A DNA stretch of 56,646 nucleotides from JAUXFK01 sp034189035 (GCA_034189035.1 JAXHVA010000017.1:1-56646), one strand, 5' to 3'. Counted from the first letter of the stretch, positions 17,728 to 27,241 are shown. Program-made: numbers and translations. Notes: generated by a model from the letters alone, not told the origin.

Positions 17728-19134
17728 ATGGAAAGAGAACTTAAGAAAAAAACGCAACTTAACGAATTTCTAACAGATACTAAACTTACACCTGAGTCAT
17801 ACGAACAGTATATCGGAAGAAAACGGGTCGAAGAACTCAAATATCTTGCCAAACCTCTGCAGGGAAAAAGATGGGCCAACATAAATTCTACGTTTGAAGG
17901 TGGGGGTGTGGCGGAGATGCTTCGCAGTGTGATTCCTTTGGCAAACGGTTTGGGAATTGATGCACGTTGGTATACGATAGACGGTAATGATGAGTTTTTT
18001 CAAGTGACAAAAAAATTTCATAATCTCCTCCAAGGTGTTTACCAACCCATTTCTATCGAAGAGATTTTTGGTGCATACCTTGATACGATTTACGAAAATG
18101 CGAATCGTACATTTATCGTATCTGATATGGTAGTAATACATGATCCACAACCAATGGGAATGGTGATCAATGGCGTTATATTTGGCAATATCTTGTGGCG
18201 GTGTCATATTGATACCTCATCACCCAATCATTCCCTTTGGCGCTTTCTCCTTCCTTATATCAATTGCTATGCTGGGGCTATTTTTACTATGCCTGAATTC
18301 GTCGCCCCTGGCCTTCATATACCATGTTACCAGATTGTTCCTTGTATAGATCCTATAGCTGAAAAGAATTATCGATATTCAGATAAAGAAGCCTTGAATA
18401 TTCTGTCCTCTCTTTTTAACGAACATAATATTGATCCAGAAAGACCTCTTTTGGCAGCAGTATCCAGATATGATGTACATAAAAACCAGGGGACGATATT
18501 AGAGGCATTTAAGAAATTAAGAGATAAAGGACGATATCATAGACCACCTTATTTGATATTTCTTGGTAATTCAGCCACAGACGATCCTGAGGGCGAAAAA
18601 ATATTAGCAGGATTAAAGGAAGATGCAGGAGACGATCCTGATATTCGTTTTTGGGTGAATGTAGAAAACAACAATAAGGTAGTGGGTGCTTTGATGCATC
18701 TGGCTCGTGCGGTTATCCATGTCCCCACTAAGGAGGGTTTTGGCCTTGTTGTATCGGAGGCCCTTTGGCAAGAGACCCCTGTAATCGGTTCTAATGTAGG
18801 TGGAGTAAAAAAACAAGTCATAGACGGTGAGACAGGATACTTAGTTGATCCGCTAGATACAGAAGCGATTGCAACAAAAATGGAAAGAGTATTAGACTAT
18901 CATAAGGAGGCGATTGCGATTGGGAAACAAGGGAGAGAGCATGTGAGAAAAAATTTTCTTCTCCCAGAACTAGTTCGGCGTTATCTTCTCCTTCTTCGTT
19001 ATTATGGTGCAGTCGCAAAAGATGTTCCTCCATTTCGAATAGATCAGCTTAGTTACAGCGAGGTTATCCAGGGGATAAGGACCAGACACCCCAGTATTTT
19101 AAAAAACGCTTTTTCTGCGATATCCTGTTTATGA
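17728..19134 (+). CDS. TreT-like trehalose synthase / GT4 glycosyltransferase
   Basis: 468-aa GT-B fold glycosyltransferase. Near the N-terminus INSTFEGGGVAEMLRS and then RWYTIDGNDEFFQVTKKFHN match the TreT family, which makes trehalose from NDP-glucose and glucose, first known from Thermococcales and Thermotoga. The C-terminal nucleotide-sugar site has the GT4 EX7E region (PTKEGFGLVVSEALW) and IGSNVGGVKKQVIDG. A GGGAGG ribosome site precedes the ATG. It is monocistronic, with a hairpin terminator 30 bp after the stop. A role in making the compatible solute or storage sugar trehalose is inferred; donor specificity is unknown. Confidence 0.82.
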   Translation: MERELKKKTQLNEFLTDTKLTPESYEQYIGRKRVEELKYLAKPLQGKRWANINSTFEGGGVAEMLRSVIPLANGLGIDARWYTIDGNDEFFQVTKKFHNLLQGVYQPISIEEIFGAYLDTIYENANRTFIVSDMVVIHDPQPMGMVINGVIFGNILWRCHIDTSSPNHSLWRFLLPYINCYAGAIFTMPEFVAPGLHIPCYQIVPCIDPIAEKNYRYSDKEALNILSSLFNEHNIDPERPLLAAVSRYDVHKNQGTILEAFKKLRDKGRYHRPPYLIFLGNSATDDPEGEKILAGLKEDAGDDPDIRFWVNVENNNKVVGALMHLARAVIHVPTKEGFGLVVSEALWQETPVIGSNVGGVKKQVIDGETGYLVDPLDTEAIATKMERVLDYHKEAIAIGKQGREHVRKNFLLPELVRRYLLLLRYYGAVAKDVPPFRIDQLSYSEVIQGIRTRHPSILKNAFSAISCL

Positions 19135-19166
19135 GGATATATGTACACTTTTTTGTGATGAACAAC

Positions 19167-19192
19167 AAAAGGGGCACTTCATTGCCCCTTTT
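19167..19192 (+). terminator. Hairpin terminator after the TreT-like gene
   Basis: AAAAGGGGCA (19167-19176) pairs exactly with TGCCCCTTTT (19183-19192) around a six-base loop, 32 bp after the stop codon. The right arm ends in a T-run, as in an intrinsic terminator; the symmetric A-tract would also let it work on the other strand. Confidence 0.8.
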
Positions 19193-19566
19193 GACTTCCC
19201 TTTAGCTCTTTGATCCGATTGTTATAAACCATCCTTGAGTACTGCAACGATATACCCCCCCTTTTTTGCTTCTCCTCAAACTTTGCTTAGAAAATACGGC
19301 ATGTCAAGAGGTTTTTCAAACAGTTGAACGGGTCAAAACTTAACCACCGCTGAAGCCACTATTTTAAAAAACTAAACAGTTTCCAAAAAGGAATAGGTGG
19401 CTAGGTGTCTTGAAGGAGTGGTAGAAATAACTCAGTTGACAGCGTATAATGGAATTAGATATACTTAATCTATAGATAGTTTACGCTTTTTCCTTGCAGT
19501 AATAAGTCCTTTTTAAAAGGGAAAGACTTTTTATTTAAAAAGTAAGAAGAATATGGAGACCTGAAT
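19193..19566. other. Spacer with no gene
   Basis: AT-rich, no supported coding frame. Apparent TTGACA and TATAAT hexamers at 19437-19450 are only a few bases apart, so they do not form a promoter. Imperfect inverted pieces around 19370-19415 (CCACTATT against GAATAGGTGG) may be another worn repeat. Confidence 0.4.
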
Positions 19567-20499
19567 ATGGCTTTTAAGAGACCCCCGATCATTCGTCCTC
19601 CTAGCGAGTGGAAGAGTTATTATCTTCCTATTACAAGAGGTTGCTCAAATAATACCTGTACTTTCTGCGGCTACTATGGATCAAAATTAAGATTAAGGCC
19701 TCTCCACGAAGTGAAGCAGGAGATAGATGCCCTGGCCTTATATAAAAAAAACGGCATTTTTCTTCCCTCTATACCACGGACAGTATATGAAATAGGCAGA
19801 ATATGGTCTGGCAAGAGGGTGTTCCTCCAGGATGGGGATGCCTTGATTTACCCTTTCAGCAGATTGAAGGAGATACTCGAATACCTTAATGATAAATTCC
19901 CCGATATTGAGAGGATCGGAACATATGCAACCCCACAGGATATATTAAGAAGGGATATTAACGAGCTAAGGGAATTAAAAAGATTGAGACTCGATATTTT
20001 CTATCAGGGCATTGAAAGTGGAGATGATGATGTATTACAGAGGGTGGAAAAGGGAGCAAATTATTCACAGATCGTTAAGGCAGGGAGAAAGGCAAAGGAA
20101 GCAGGGATTGCCCTTTCTGTTACGGTGATCTTGGGACTCGGCGGTGTAAAAGGAAGCTGCAGACATGCCCTGGAAACCGCGAGGATCCTCACAGAGGTTG
20201 ATCCGGATTATGGTGGTGCCCTCACCTTGACATTGGTTCCGGGGACTCCCTTATATGACGAGTGGAAGAGGGGTAAGTTCTCTTTGTTATCTCCTTTTGA
20301 AGCCCTTGAAGAGCTGGCTATGATTATAGCGAATTCCAGCTTTTCTCATTGCTTTTTTAGCTCGATGCATGCCTCGAATTACTTTTCAATCCGAGGTATG
20401 TTGCCTCAGGAAAAAGAAAGAATATTAGAAGAATTGAGAGATATCTTGACCAAGCAGGATCTCTCTCTCTTGCGTCCGGATCACCTTAGAGGGCTATAA
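19567..20499 (+). CDS. Radical SAM protein of unknown substrate
   Basis: 310 aa with a radical SAM core. The cluster motif is C26-x4-C31-x2-C34 (GCSNNTCTFCGYY), one residue longer between the first two cysteines than the classical CX3CX2C but seen in several MiaB/Elp3-like groups. Further core features are DGDALIYP (SAM-contacting strand), a GIESG-type motif, and a late TLTLVPGTPLYDEW segment as in HemN-like proteins. No B12-binding, TRAM or SPASM domain is present, so it is a minimal enzyme. The next gene (LUD protein) is 116 bp away and may be cotranscribed. Confidence 0.82.
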   Translation: MAFKRPPIIRPPSEWKSYYLPITRGCSNNTCTFCGYYGSKLRLRPLHEVKQEIDALALYKKNGIFLPSIPRTVYEIGRIWSGKRVFLQDGDALIYPFSRLKEILEYLNDKFPDIERIGTYATPQDILRRDINELRELKRLRLDIFYQGIESGDDDVLQRVEKGANYSQIVKAGRKAKEAGIALSVTVILGLGGVKGSCRHALETARILTEVDPDYGGALTLTLVPGTPLYDEWKRGKFSLLSPFEALEELAMIIANSSFSHCFFSSMHASNYFSIRGMLPQEKERILEELRDILTKQDLSLLRPDHLRGL

Positions 20500-20615
20500 A
20501 AACGGAGAGCTGGAATACGGAAATGAGATAATGTCGTTTTTGGATATGAGAAGATAGCAGCAAAAAGAGATACCATTTTAGGTCAGTATAATATTTTAAA
20601 AGGAGGTTTAAAACT

Positions 20616-21305
20616 ATGGAGAATAGTAACAATGAAAACCCTTACTTAACCCGTTTAAAAAACATGGAAAATATAAATAGCTGGCTTATGGAACAAAGGT
20701 GTAAAAAAGCTGTGGAGGTATTAAAGAAGAACGCATTTGAGGCGGTTTATGTAAATGACAGCAAGACCGCATGTGTCGAAATATTAAAACTGATTCCAAA
20801 AGATGCAAAAGTGGGTGTGGGTGGATCTATGACCATGAGACAGATCGGAGTCTTAGATGAACTGGAAAAGATAGGAACCCAAATCTATGATCATTGGAAG
20901 CCTGGACTGTCCCCAGAAGATGTATTAAATATTCGCAAAGCCCACTTGAATTGTGATGTATTTCTTTCCAGTGCAAATGCTGTCACATTGGAAGGCATGC
21001 TGGTCAATACAGATGGGATTGGAAACAGAGCAGGAGCAATGATGTTCGGTCCAAATCGAATAATAATCGTAGCTGGAGTCAATAAGATCGTCAATGATTT
21101 GCCAAGCGCCTTTAGACGTATTAAGGAGGTTGCCACTCCCCGAGTAGTTAAGGATATGGGGATAGACCTCCCCTGCGCTACGACAGGTTTTTGTATAGAT
21201 TGTAGCTCTCCAATGCGTGCATGCAGGGCAACAGTGATACTAGAAAGGAGACCTTTTCTATCTGATATCCATGTTCTGATGGTAGGGGAAAATTTGGGAT
21301 TCTAA
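20616..21305 (+). CDS. LUD-domain protein (LutC/YkgG-like, DUF162)
   Basis: 229 aa preceded by a strong AAAGGAGG site. The LUD fold is recognisable by VGVGGSMTMRQIGVLDEL, the LSSANAVTLEGMLVNTDG region and a GANRIIIV-like strand (FGPNRIIIVAGVNKIV). A Cys-rich end (GFCIDCSSPMRACRATVI) is common in single-domain LUD proteins outside lactate operons. LutC works with LutA and LutB in lactate oxidation, but neither is encoded here, so that function cannot be inferred. Confidence 0.85.
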   Translation: MENSNNENPYLTRLKNMENINSWLMEQRCKKAVEVLKKNAFEAVYVNDSKTACVEILKLIPKDAKVGVGGSMTMRQIGVLDELEKIGTQIYDHWKPGLSPEDVLNIRKAHLNCDVFLSSANAVTLEGMLVNTDGIGNRAGAMMFGPNRIIIVAGVNKIVNDLPSAFRRIKEVATPRVVKDMGIDLPCATTGFCIDCSSPMRACRATVILERRPFLSDIHVLMVGENLGF

Positions 21306-21385
21306 GTCTAATCAAGATAACATCCTCTCCAAATCCCAGATAAACAAGTGTATTGTATGCATTATATTTAAGATCGAGTTAGTGC

Positions 21386-21415
21386 TTGACTGTGTATACA
21401 CCTTATATATATAAT
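21386..21415 (+). promoter_or_regulatory. Sigma-70 type promoter for xseB-ispA-dxs
   Basis: TTGACT (21386-21391) and TATAAT (21410-21415) with an 18-bp spacer, about 60 bp before the xseB start. Both hexamers are near consensus. Confidence 0.55.
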
Positions 21416-21475
21416 ATCAAAAAATGCCTATTTCCCATATTGTTTATGCATTAAATTATACAATTGAGGAGCTAA

Positions 21476-21712
21476 ATGCCTGAAAAGAAGTATGAGGATG
21501 CCTTGAAGGAGCTTGAATCAATTGTACAGCAGCTTGAACGTGGTGATATCCCCCTTGAGGAGTCCCTTAAACTCTTTGAGAAAGGGGTGAAACTTTCCAG
21601 ATTCTGTGCAAAGAAACTCGATGAGGCCGAGAAAAAGGTTGAGGTTCTAATGAAGGATAAAGAGGGTATATTCAAACTGCAATCTTTCGATACAAAAGAA
21701 GAAGAGGGATAG
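21476..21712 (+). CDS. xseB: Exodeoxyribonuclease VII small subunit
   Basis: 78 aa, normal for XseB. The pattern KYEDALKELESIVQQLERGD followed by LEESLKLFEKGVKL and a C-terminal coiled-coil helix is diagnostic. GAGGAG lies four bases before the ATG. XseB binds XseA to form the nuclease, but the large-subunit gene, usually just upstream, is missing from this window. xseB-ispA-dxs is a widespread order. Confidence 0.93.
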   Translation: MPEKKYEDALKELESIVQQLERGDIPLEESLKLFEKGVKLSRFCAKKLDEAEKKVEVLMKDKEGIFKLQSFDTKEEEG

Positions 21713-22124
21713 GTCCCCCCTATATGCCTTGAGCAGTTGTTTATCCTGGAAAATTTCCTTTCCACTAATGAACGCATGATTTAACCAGTCTGAGACGAGC
21801 TCCATACATCTTAAGAGACTCGCCAAACGGATTCCAAACACCTTAGATCTATTATCAGTTTATATTGAGAAAAAGGAGTGAGACAGGCACCTCAAAACTT
21901 TTCATAATCGTTGCTTTAAAGAAAATTATTAATTAATGATTTTTGATTTCGTTCCGAAAACATTATGAGGAAAGTATCGATACTAGAAAGTAAGAGACCA
22001 AAACATTCGGTATATTTCTTAATAATGCTATCCTCTTGAAAATGTGGTAAACTTCACATATTCGGAGTTCGCTCAACAGACATTTTTTTATTTATTAGGG
22101 CGAAAAAATAAAAGAGGGATTCTA
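21713..22124. other. Spacer between xseB and ispA containing a MITE
   Basis: The usual tight xseB-ispA junction is interrupted by about 410 bases. 21935-22084 is a 150-bp MITE (listed separately). Between xseB and the MITE the minus strand at 21700-21841 reads FGIRLASLLRCMELVSDW without stops, possibly the remains of another gene, but I do not recognise it. Confidence 0.5.
21935..22084. mobile_element. 150-bp MITE with IS1595-related terminal repeats, copy 1
   Basis: The left end AATGATTTTTGATTTCG and then TTCCGAA is inverted at the right end (TTCGGAGTTCGCTCAACAGA, then CATT). It aligns along its length with 48053-48204: both share CCGAAAACATTATG, AAGAGAC and AATAATGCTATCC or TAATGCTATCC at matching positions. 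The ends resemble the terminus at 53397 beside a decayed IS1595-family transposase. It carries no gene and ends 40 bp before the ispA start codon, so it may affect ispA translation or transcription. Confidence 0.75.
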
Positions 22125-23018
22125 TTGGACTTACGTATTTATCTTCAAAAAAAGAAAGGGTTGATAGACGAAACACTGGACAAATATTTGCCATCATCGT
22201 CTAATGGATATGCTTCAACAATACATAAAGCGATGAGGTACAGCCTCATGGGCGGAGGAAAAAGGTTAAGACCCATACTAACGATTGCCTCTTGTGAATT
22301 GGTCGGTGGGGATCTAGATTCTGTGCTCCCTTTTGCCTGTGCGATTGAATTGATTCATACATATTCACTCATACATGATGACTTACCGGCCATGGACGAT
22401 GATGATTATAGGCGAGGAAACCTTACAAATCATAAAGTCTTTGGAGAGGCTGCTGCAATACTGGCAGGTGATGCTTTACTCACTGAGGCATTTCGATTAA
22501 TGACGGATTCAAAGACCCTCTTTAAACTGAATACCCCTGTCGTCTTAGATGTAATTAATGATGTAGCCTATGCTGCCGGGGTATATGGAATGATTGGCGG
22601 GCAGATAGAGGATTTAGAGTCAGAAGGAAAGCAGGTAGATCTTTCAGATATTGAGTATATCCATATCCATAAGACTGGACACCTTATAAGGGCTTCTGTT
22701 ACGACCGGAGCTAAACTAGGAGGAGGTACAGAAGAGGAGATTGCTTTGCTATCAGAATACGGAAAGGCAATTGGTTTGGCCTTTCAGATCATTGATGATA
22801 TATTAAATGTTGAGGGCGATAAGTCAGAATTAGGGAAAAGCGTGGGAAGCGATGCAAAAAAAAAGAAAGCAACTTACCCTGGAGTCTTGGGTATTGATAG
22901 TTCAAGAAAGACATCAAATTTGCTGATAGATAAGGGGATTGGTTTTTTAGAAACCTTTGATGATAAAGCAGAACCATTACGGATGATAGCAAAATATATT
23001 GGAGTTCGAAAAAAATAA
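22125..23018 (+). CDS. ispA: Polyprenyl (farnesyl/geranyl) diphosphate synthase
   Basis: Condenses IPP with allylic diphosphates to make C15 or longer prenyl diphosphates. The TTG at 22125 is preferred (AGAGGG six bases upstream), giving 297 aa, the usual IspA length; the open frame from 22044 runs back into the MITE. First aspartate-rich motif: HDDLPAMDDDDYRRG; second: FQIIDDILNVEGD; KRLRP and the K(A)TYP signature (KKKATYPGVLG) are present. It lies between xseB and dxs, linking the MEP pathway to quinone and undecaprenyl synthesis. Confidence 0.93.
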   Translation: MDLRIYLQKKKGLIDETLDKYLPSSSNGYASTIHKAMRYSLMGGGKRLRPILTIASCELVGGDLDSVLPFACAIELIHTYSLIHDDLPAMDDDDYRRGNLTNHKVFGEAAAILAGDALLTEAFRLMTDSKTLFKLNTPVVLDVINDVAYAAGVYGMIGGQIEDLESEGKQVDLSDIEYIHIHKTGHLIRASVTTGAKLGGGTEEEIALLSEYGKAIGLAFQIIDDILNVEGDKSELGKSVGSDAKKKKATYPGVLGIDSSRKTSNLLIDKGIGFLETFDDKAEPLRMIAKYIGVRKK

Positions 23019-23039
23019 AAGAGGTAGTGTCTTTTAATC

Positions 23040-24914
23040 ATGAATCGATTACTCGACAAAGTGAATATCCCAGTGGATATTCGATCCTTGAGCATAACGG
23101 AACTTGTACAGCTTGCGGATGAAATCCGGCAGGAGATAATTCGTATTGTTTCAAAGAATGGCGGTCACCTTGCTTCAAGCCTCGGTACTGTCGAGTTGAC
23201 CATTGCACTGCATTATGTGTTTAATACTCCTGATGATAAGCTCATATGGGATGTTGGTCACCAGGCATACACCCATAAGATATTAACAGGGAGGAAAGAC
23301 AGGTTTCATACATTGCGACAGGAAGGTGGTATTAGCGGTTTTCCCAAAAGAGGAGAAAGCCCATACGATGTTTTTAGTGTTGGCCATAGCGGAACATCTA
23401 TTTCAGCAGCCCTGGGGATGGCAGAAGCACGGTGTCTCAAGGGAGAACAAAACAGAATTATTGCTATAACCGGTGATGGTTCGATAACGTCTGGATTGTC
23501 TTTTGAGGGATTTAACTATGCTGGGCATCGAAAGAAGAATATGATAGTCATTCTTAATGATAATGAAATGTCCATCTCTCCTAATGTGGGTGCCCTTTCA
23601 TTCTATCTCAATCGTCTCATGACCAGTCAACGCTCAACTAGGATTCGAACCCGGATTAAGAATTCACTAAAAAGGATACCCGGAATTGGGGAGTGGATGT
23701 TAAAGATTGTAAGAAAGGTAGAGGAAAGTTTTAAAGGTTTTATCGTTCCAGGGTTACTTTTTGAAGAGTTAGGATTTAAATATGTAGGGCCCATTAATGG
23801 GCATCGACTCGATCATCTGATTGAAAACATCAGGAATGTTAAGAACCTTGAAGGACCCGTTTTGATTCATATATTAACGACCAAAGGGAAGGGGTATGCC
23901 CCAGCAGAAAAAGATCCGGTTCACTTTCATGGCGTTGGTTCCTTTGATATAGAGTCAGGCGAACCTTTTTTAGAGAAAGATAAATCCATTAGTTATACAG
24001 AAGTCTTTTCCGAAACAATGATTAAACTCGGAAATATGAGCGAGAAGATAGTAGGGATTACAGCCGGTATGTGCCATGGGACCGGACTTTATAAATTTTC
24101 TGTAGAATTTCCTGAAAGATTTTTTGATGTAGGGATAGCTGAACAACATGCAATTACTTTTGCTGCAGGGATGGTAACCAATGGCTTTATCCCTATGGTA
24201 GCAATCTATTCCACATTCATGCAAAGGGCATATGATCAAGTTGTGAGTGATGTATGTCTTCAAGAATTGCCGGTGATCTTAGTCCTTGATCGAGGTGGAA
24301 TTGTGGGGGAGGATGGGCCTACTCATCATGGTTTATTTGACTATTCCTATCTCCGACATATACCAAATATTATCATTATGGCTCCAAAAGACGAAAATGA
24401 ACTCCAACACATGCTGAAAACAGCCGTCGATTCTGGGAGGCCTGTATCCATTAGGTATCCCAGGGGCGATGGATATGGGGTAACACTGGATTCAGACTTT
24501 ATATCTTTGGAGATCGGTAAAGCTGAAATAATTGAAGAGGGTGAAGATGTCTTGATAATTGCAATAGGGGCAATGGTTTATCCTGCACTTAAAGCCGTCA
24601 AACGGCTGAGAGAAGAGAATATAGAAGTGGCTCTCATCAACGCCCGTTTTGTAAAACCTCTAGATGAGGAATTAATCGTTTCTCAATCAAAGAAGATCAA
24701 GAAAGTGATCACTATAGAGGAGAATGTCCTTGATGGTGGTTTTGGCAGTGCGATTTTAGAGATGTTTGAGAAGCACGGCCTGTTTAATTTGAAGATAAAA
24801 CGTATGGGCATACCCGATACATTTGTGCAACATGGCCCTCAGAATACCCTTAGAAGTAAATATGGACTCAATGAAAGGGGTATTATTACAGCAGTTAAAG
24901 AAATGTTGGATTAA
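23040..24914 (+). CDS. dxs: 1-deoxy-D-xylulose-5-phosphate synthase
   Basis: First enzyme of the MEP isoprenoid pathway, condensing pyruvate and glyceraldehyde 3-phosphate with thiamine diphosphate. 624 aa, full length. The TPP motif GDGS.. is in ITGDGSITSGLSFEG followed by ILNDNEMSIS; WDVGHQAYTHK and VGHSGTSISAALG lie before it; the transketolase-like central domain shows GIAEQHAITFAAGM and DRGGIVGEDGPTHHG. It follows ispA by 21 bp. Its 3' end is 7 bp from the convergent LysM gene. Confidence 0.96.
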   Translation: MNRLLDKVNIPVDIRSLSITELVQLADEIRQEIIRIVSKNGGHLASSLGTVELTIALHYVFNTPDDKLIWDVGHQAYTHKILTGRKDRFHTLRQEGGISGFPKRGESPYDVFSVGHSGTSISAALGMAEARCLKGEQNRIIAITGDGSITSGLSFEGFNYAGHRKKNMIVILNDNEMSISPNVGALSFYLNRLMTSQRSTRIRTRIKNSLKRIPGIGEWMLKIVRKVEESFKGFIVPGLLFEELGFKYVGPINGHRLDHLIENIRNVKNLEGPVLIHILTTKGKGYAPAEKDPVHFHGVGSFDIESGEPFLEKDKSISYTEVFSETMIKLGNMSEKIVGITAGMCHGTGLYKFSVEFPERFFDVGIAEQHAITFAAGMVTNGFIPMVAIYSTFMQRAYDQVVSDVCLQELPVILVLDRGGIVGEDGPTHHGLFDYSYLRHIPNIIIMAPKDENELQHMLKTAVDSGRPVSIRYPRGDGYGVTLDSDFISLEIGKAEIIEEGEDVLIIAIGAMVYPALKAVKRLREENIEVALINARFVKPLDEELIVSQSKKIKKVITIEENVLDGGFGSAILEMFEKHGLFNLKIKRMGIPDTFVQHGPQNTLRSKYGLNERGIITAVKEMLD

Positions 24915-24921
24915 AGATGTT

Positions 24922-26718
24922 TTATTGATATCTGATTACCTTTATTCTTTTTTCATGTAAAAAATAGTTGAGATTTTTATCTAAGGTGGCATGTGTAAGG
25001 AGGATTCTTGAAGAATCGTTATAATCGATTAAAAACCCAGGAATTATAAACTTAATATTTTGCGAATCCCCTTTCTTGGCAGTATCAAACTCAAATACTG
25101 AAAAGGAGAATTGAAAACCCAAGAAATGAAGTACCTGTGTGATTACCGTTTCTGAGGCTTCATTGCTTTTTATATTCAGAACCTTAAACCCTTTTTCATC
25201 TAGAATTTTTATTAGGTTATCCGAGAGGTCCTTAAGGCTAATAAGGTAAGTATCATCTCCCTTTTCCATGGAGATATCTACTGTAACTCCCATTTTAAAG
25301 CTTTTGCTATCAGCCTTTTGAAGGGGAATCTGTACATCTTTAGAAAACGGCTGATTGATTAAACTCAAAAGACCGGAGATCAGGTCTTTATTCGTTGAAG
25401 AATCAAGAAAATCGACCTCTTTTTCAAAACGCGGTATACTCCCTTTTTTTTGATTCCCTGATAACTTATTATCTTCAGTGAAAGAGAGATCGATAATACT
25501 TACCCCACGTGATTCAATATAATCTTTTACTGCCGGTGGAGTCCCTTTTTTACCTTTTCTAAGGATGTTTACAGCAAATATCCTATCTTTTTGAGGAGAT
25601 GACTGCTGTTCAGTAATAACCCAGTCTGTCCAAATCTTTGTTATTATTTTTTCCTTTAATTCTATAGGGATGTCCCCTTTTTTCATAGAATAAGGCCCCA
25701 ATTGGGGAACAACCTTGTAAAGTATAGACTCTATTGCATCCTCTCCTTTTACATTAATAACCTTATACTTTTCCCAGTTCGATTCTATCAACTCCTCCAT
25801 TCTTGCAGGTAATTCATCATTATAATCTAGGATTACCTTCTTCCCGCTTTTCATTTCTACAACAGGGAAAGCTGCAGTATCTAAGGTTAACTCACCCCCA
25901 CCAGCAATCGGAATATAATAATTACCTTTATTGATATAATCGCCTCCAATATCCTTAAAGAATTTTCCGATTGTATCCTTAAAAGTGTTTGGATTATATT
26001 CAGCAATGATCGGCATTCTGATTCCTGCTTTTATTGAACCCTCCTCCCATTTTGCCCCTTCAAAGGCAGTTGGACCATTTTTATTATTAATTTTCTTTGT
26101 AATGAGAGATTTTTTGACCTTTTTCTTGGCTAGTTTCCGTTCCTTTTTTGTAGTAGTTTTATGTACTGGAATATACACCTTTTGATTAGCATAGATTAAA
26201 TTAGGGTCAGTAATATCAGTATTCAAATCACAAATGAGCTTTAGATACTGGTTATAAATTTGCGATCTGGATATATTATAGTCTTTATTTAAGATCGTTG
26301 AAAGGGTCTGTCCTTTCTTTACTGTGTATTCCTCAAATGTAAAAGACGGCGGCAACGAAGAAGGTGTAATCAGAGGTTTTTCCGTCTCTTCTATAAGTGG
26401 AAACAGTATCTTTTGTCCAGGGTGAACTAAATCGGTGTTAGTAATATCTGGGTTTAAACTTTTTAATGCGCTTAGGGTTCTTGAGATTCGTTCTGGTGGA
26501 ATTTTGTATTTATCCCTAAATACTTTCCATAACCATTCACCTTTTTTTATGGTATATGGCTCATAATAAATTTTTTTATCTTTATACTTTTTTACATAGA
26601 TGGTTTTTGTAAGGGATAAAGCCAGATGATCTTTTCGGGCAATTGCTTTTTGTGTATGGAATAAAAGGATGCAGGATATACCAAAAAATAATGACATAAA
26701 GAGTATTGTCTTTTTCAT
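24922..26718 (-). CDS. Secreted protein with two LysM domains and an unknown C-terminal region
   Basis: 598 aa. An N-terminal signal (MKKTILFMSLFFGISCILLF, then HTQKAIARK) exports it. Two LysM modules follow, at about 54-112 (YTIKKGEWLWKVFRDKYKI... and HPGQKILFP) and 132-185 (YTVKKGQTLSTILNKDYNI... and ANQKVYIP), expected to bind peptidoglycan. A lysine-rich linker leads into a 370-residue region with no motif I know. That region begins RMPIIAEYNPNTFKDTIGKF and has a strand-helix pattern that seems to repeat (VIDVKGEDAIESI / VLNIKSNEASETV type). An envelope role is inferred. The start has AAGGA seven bases upstream. Confidence 0.78.
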   Translation of the reverse strand: MKKTILFMSLFFGISCILLFHTQKAIARKDHLALSLTKTIYVKKYKDKKIYYEPYTIKKGEWLWKVFRDKYKIPPERISRTLSALKSLNPDITNTDLVHPGQKILFPLIEETEKPLITPSSLPPSFTFEEYTVKKGQTLSTILNKDYNISRSQIYNQYLKLICDLNTDITDPNLIYANQKVYIPVHKTTTKKERKLAKKKVKKSLITKKINNKNGPTAFEGAKWEEGSIKAGIRMPIIAEYNPNTFKDTIGKFFKDIGGDYINKGNYYIPIAGGGELTLDTAAFPVVEMKSGKKVILDYNDELPARMEELIESNWEKYKVINVKGEDAIESILYKVVPQLGPYSMKKGDIPIELKEKIITKIWTDWVITEQQSSPQKDRIFAVNILRKGKKGTPPAVKDYIESRGVSIIDLSFTEDNKLSGNQKKGSIPRFEKEVDFLDSSTNKDLISGLLSLINQPFSKDVQIPLQKADSKSFKMGVTVDISMEKGDDTYLISLKDLSDNLIKILDEKGFKVLNIKSNEASETVITQVLHFLGFQFSFSVFEFDTAKKGDSQNIKFIIPGFLIDYNDSSRILLTHATLDKNLNYFLHEKRIKVIRYQ

Positions 26719-27212
26719 CTTTTTATCCTTGTTTTAATAGGTTTAATTGGATTTCTGTCAAAAAAAAAAGTTTATTTAAGATTCATTTTTTGACAATACT
26801 AAACCGCACTCAAAAAAAGATGGCATTATTATTGATAAAAGATTCAAATTTTCAAACGGATAATAGGTTAATAATATCAATATTTTATACCACTAAATGA
26901 ACATCCTTAACAAAATATACGATCTTTGGAGTCAGCCTTGAAAAAAACTTAAGAAATATGACATAACATCTGGACAAAATTATCAAAATATATATTTTAT
27001 GTCAAGTTATACAGGGAAAAGTAAAATAATTTGATCTCTTTTCTTAAATTTGTCAACGATCATCGTGCCTTTAACATGGATTAGGATAAATGAATGGACA
27101 AAAGGCCTATTTATGATTGTATATGAAACAAAATGCAGGTTCTAATACGAGGATATAGCAGGCGAAATTAATTAACGGATGATAATGCTAAAAAAAGATT
27201 AGCAGTAAAAAC
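26719..27212. other. Spacer between the divergent LysM and fur genes
   Basis: About 500 bases of AT-rich DNA with no gene that can be supported. It should hold the LysM-gene promoter; the fur promoter lies at its right end and is listed separately. Confidence 0.4.
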
Positions 27213-27241
27213 TTGACAAAAGAAGTGTTTTGCACTATTAT
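27213..27241 (+). promoter_or_regulatory. Sigma-70 promoter of the fur-feo operon
   Basis: TTGACA (27213-27218), a 17-bp spacer and TATTAT (27236-27241), 44 bp before the fur ATG. The -10 overlaps the Fur-box palindrome. Confidence 0.7.

Noticed and set aside
19437..19450. TTGACA and TATAAT hexamers before the radical SAM gene
   Set aside because: The spacing is only a few bases instead of 16-19, so they cannot act together as a promoter.
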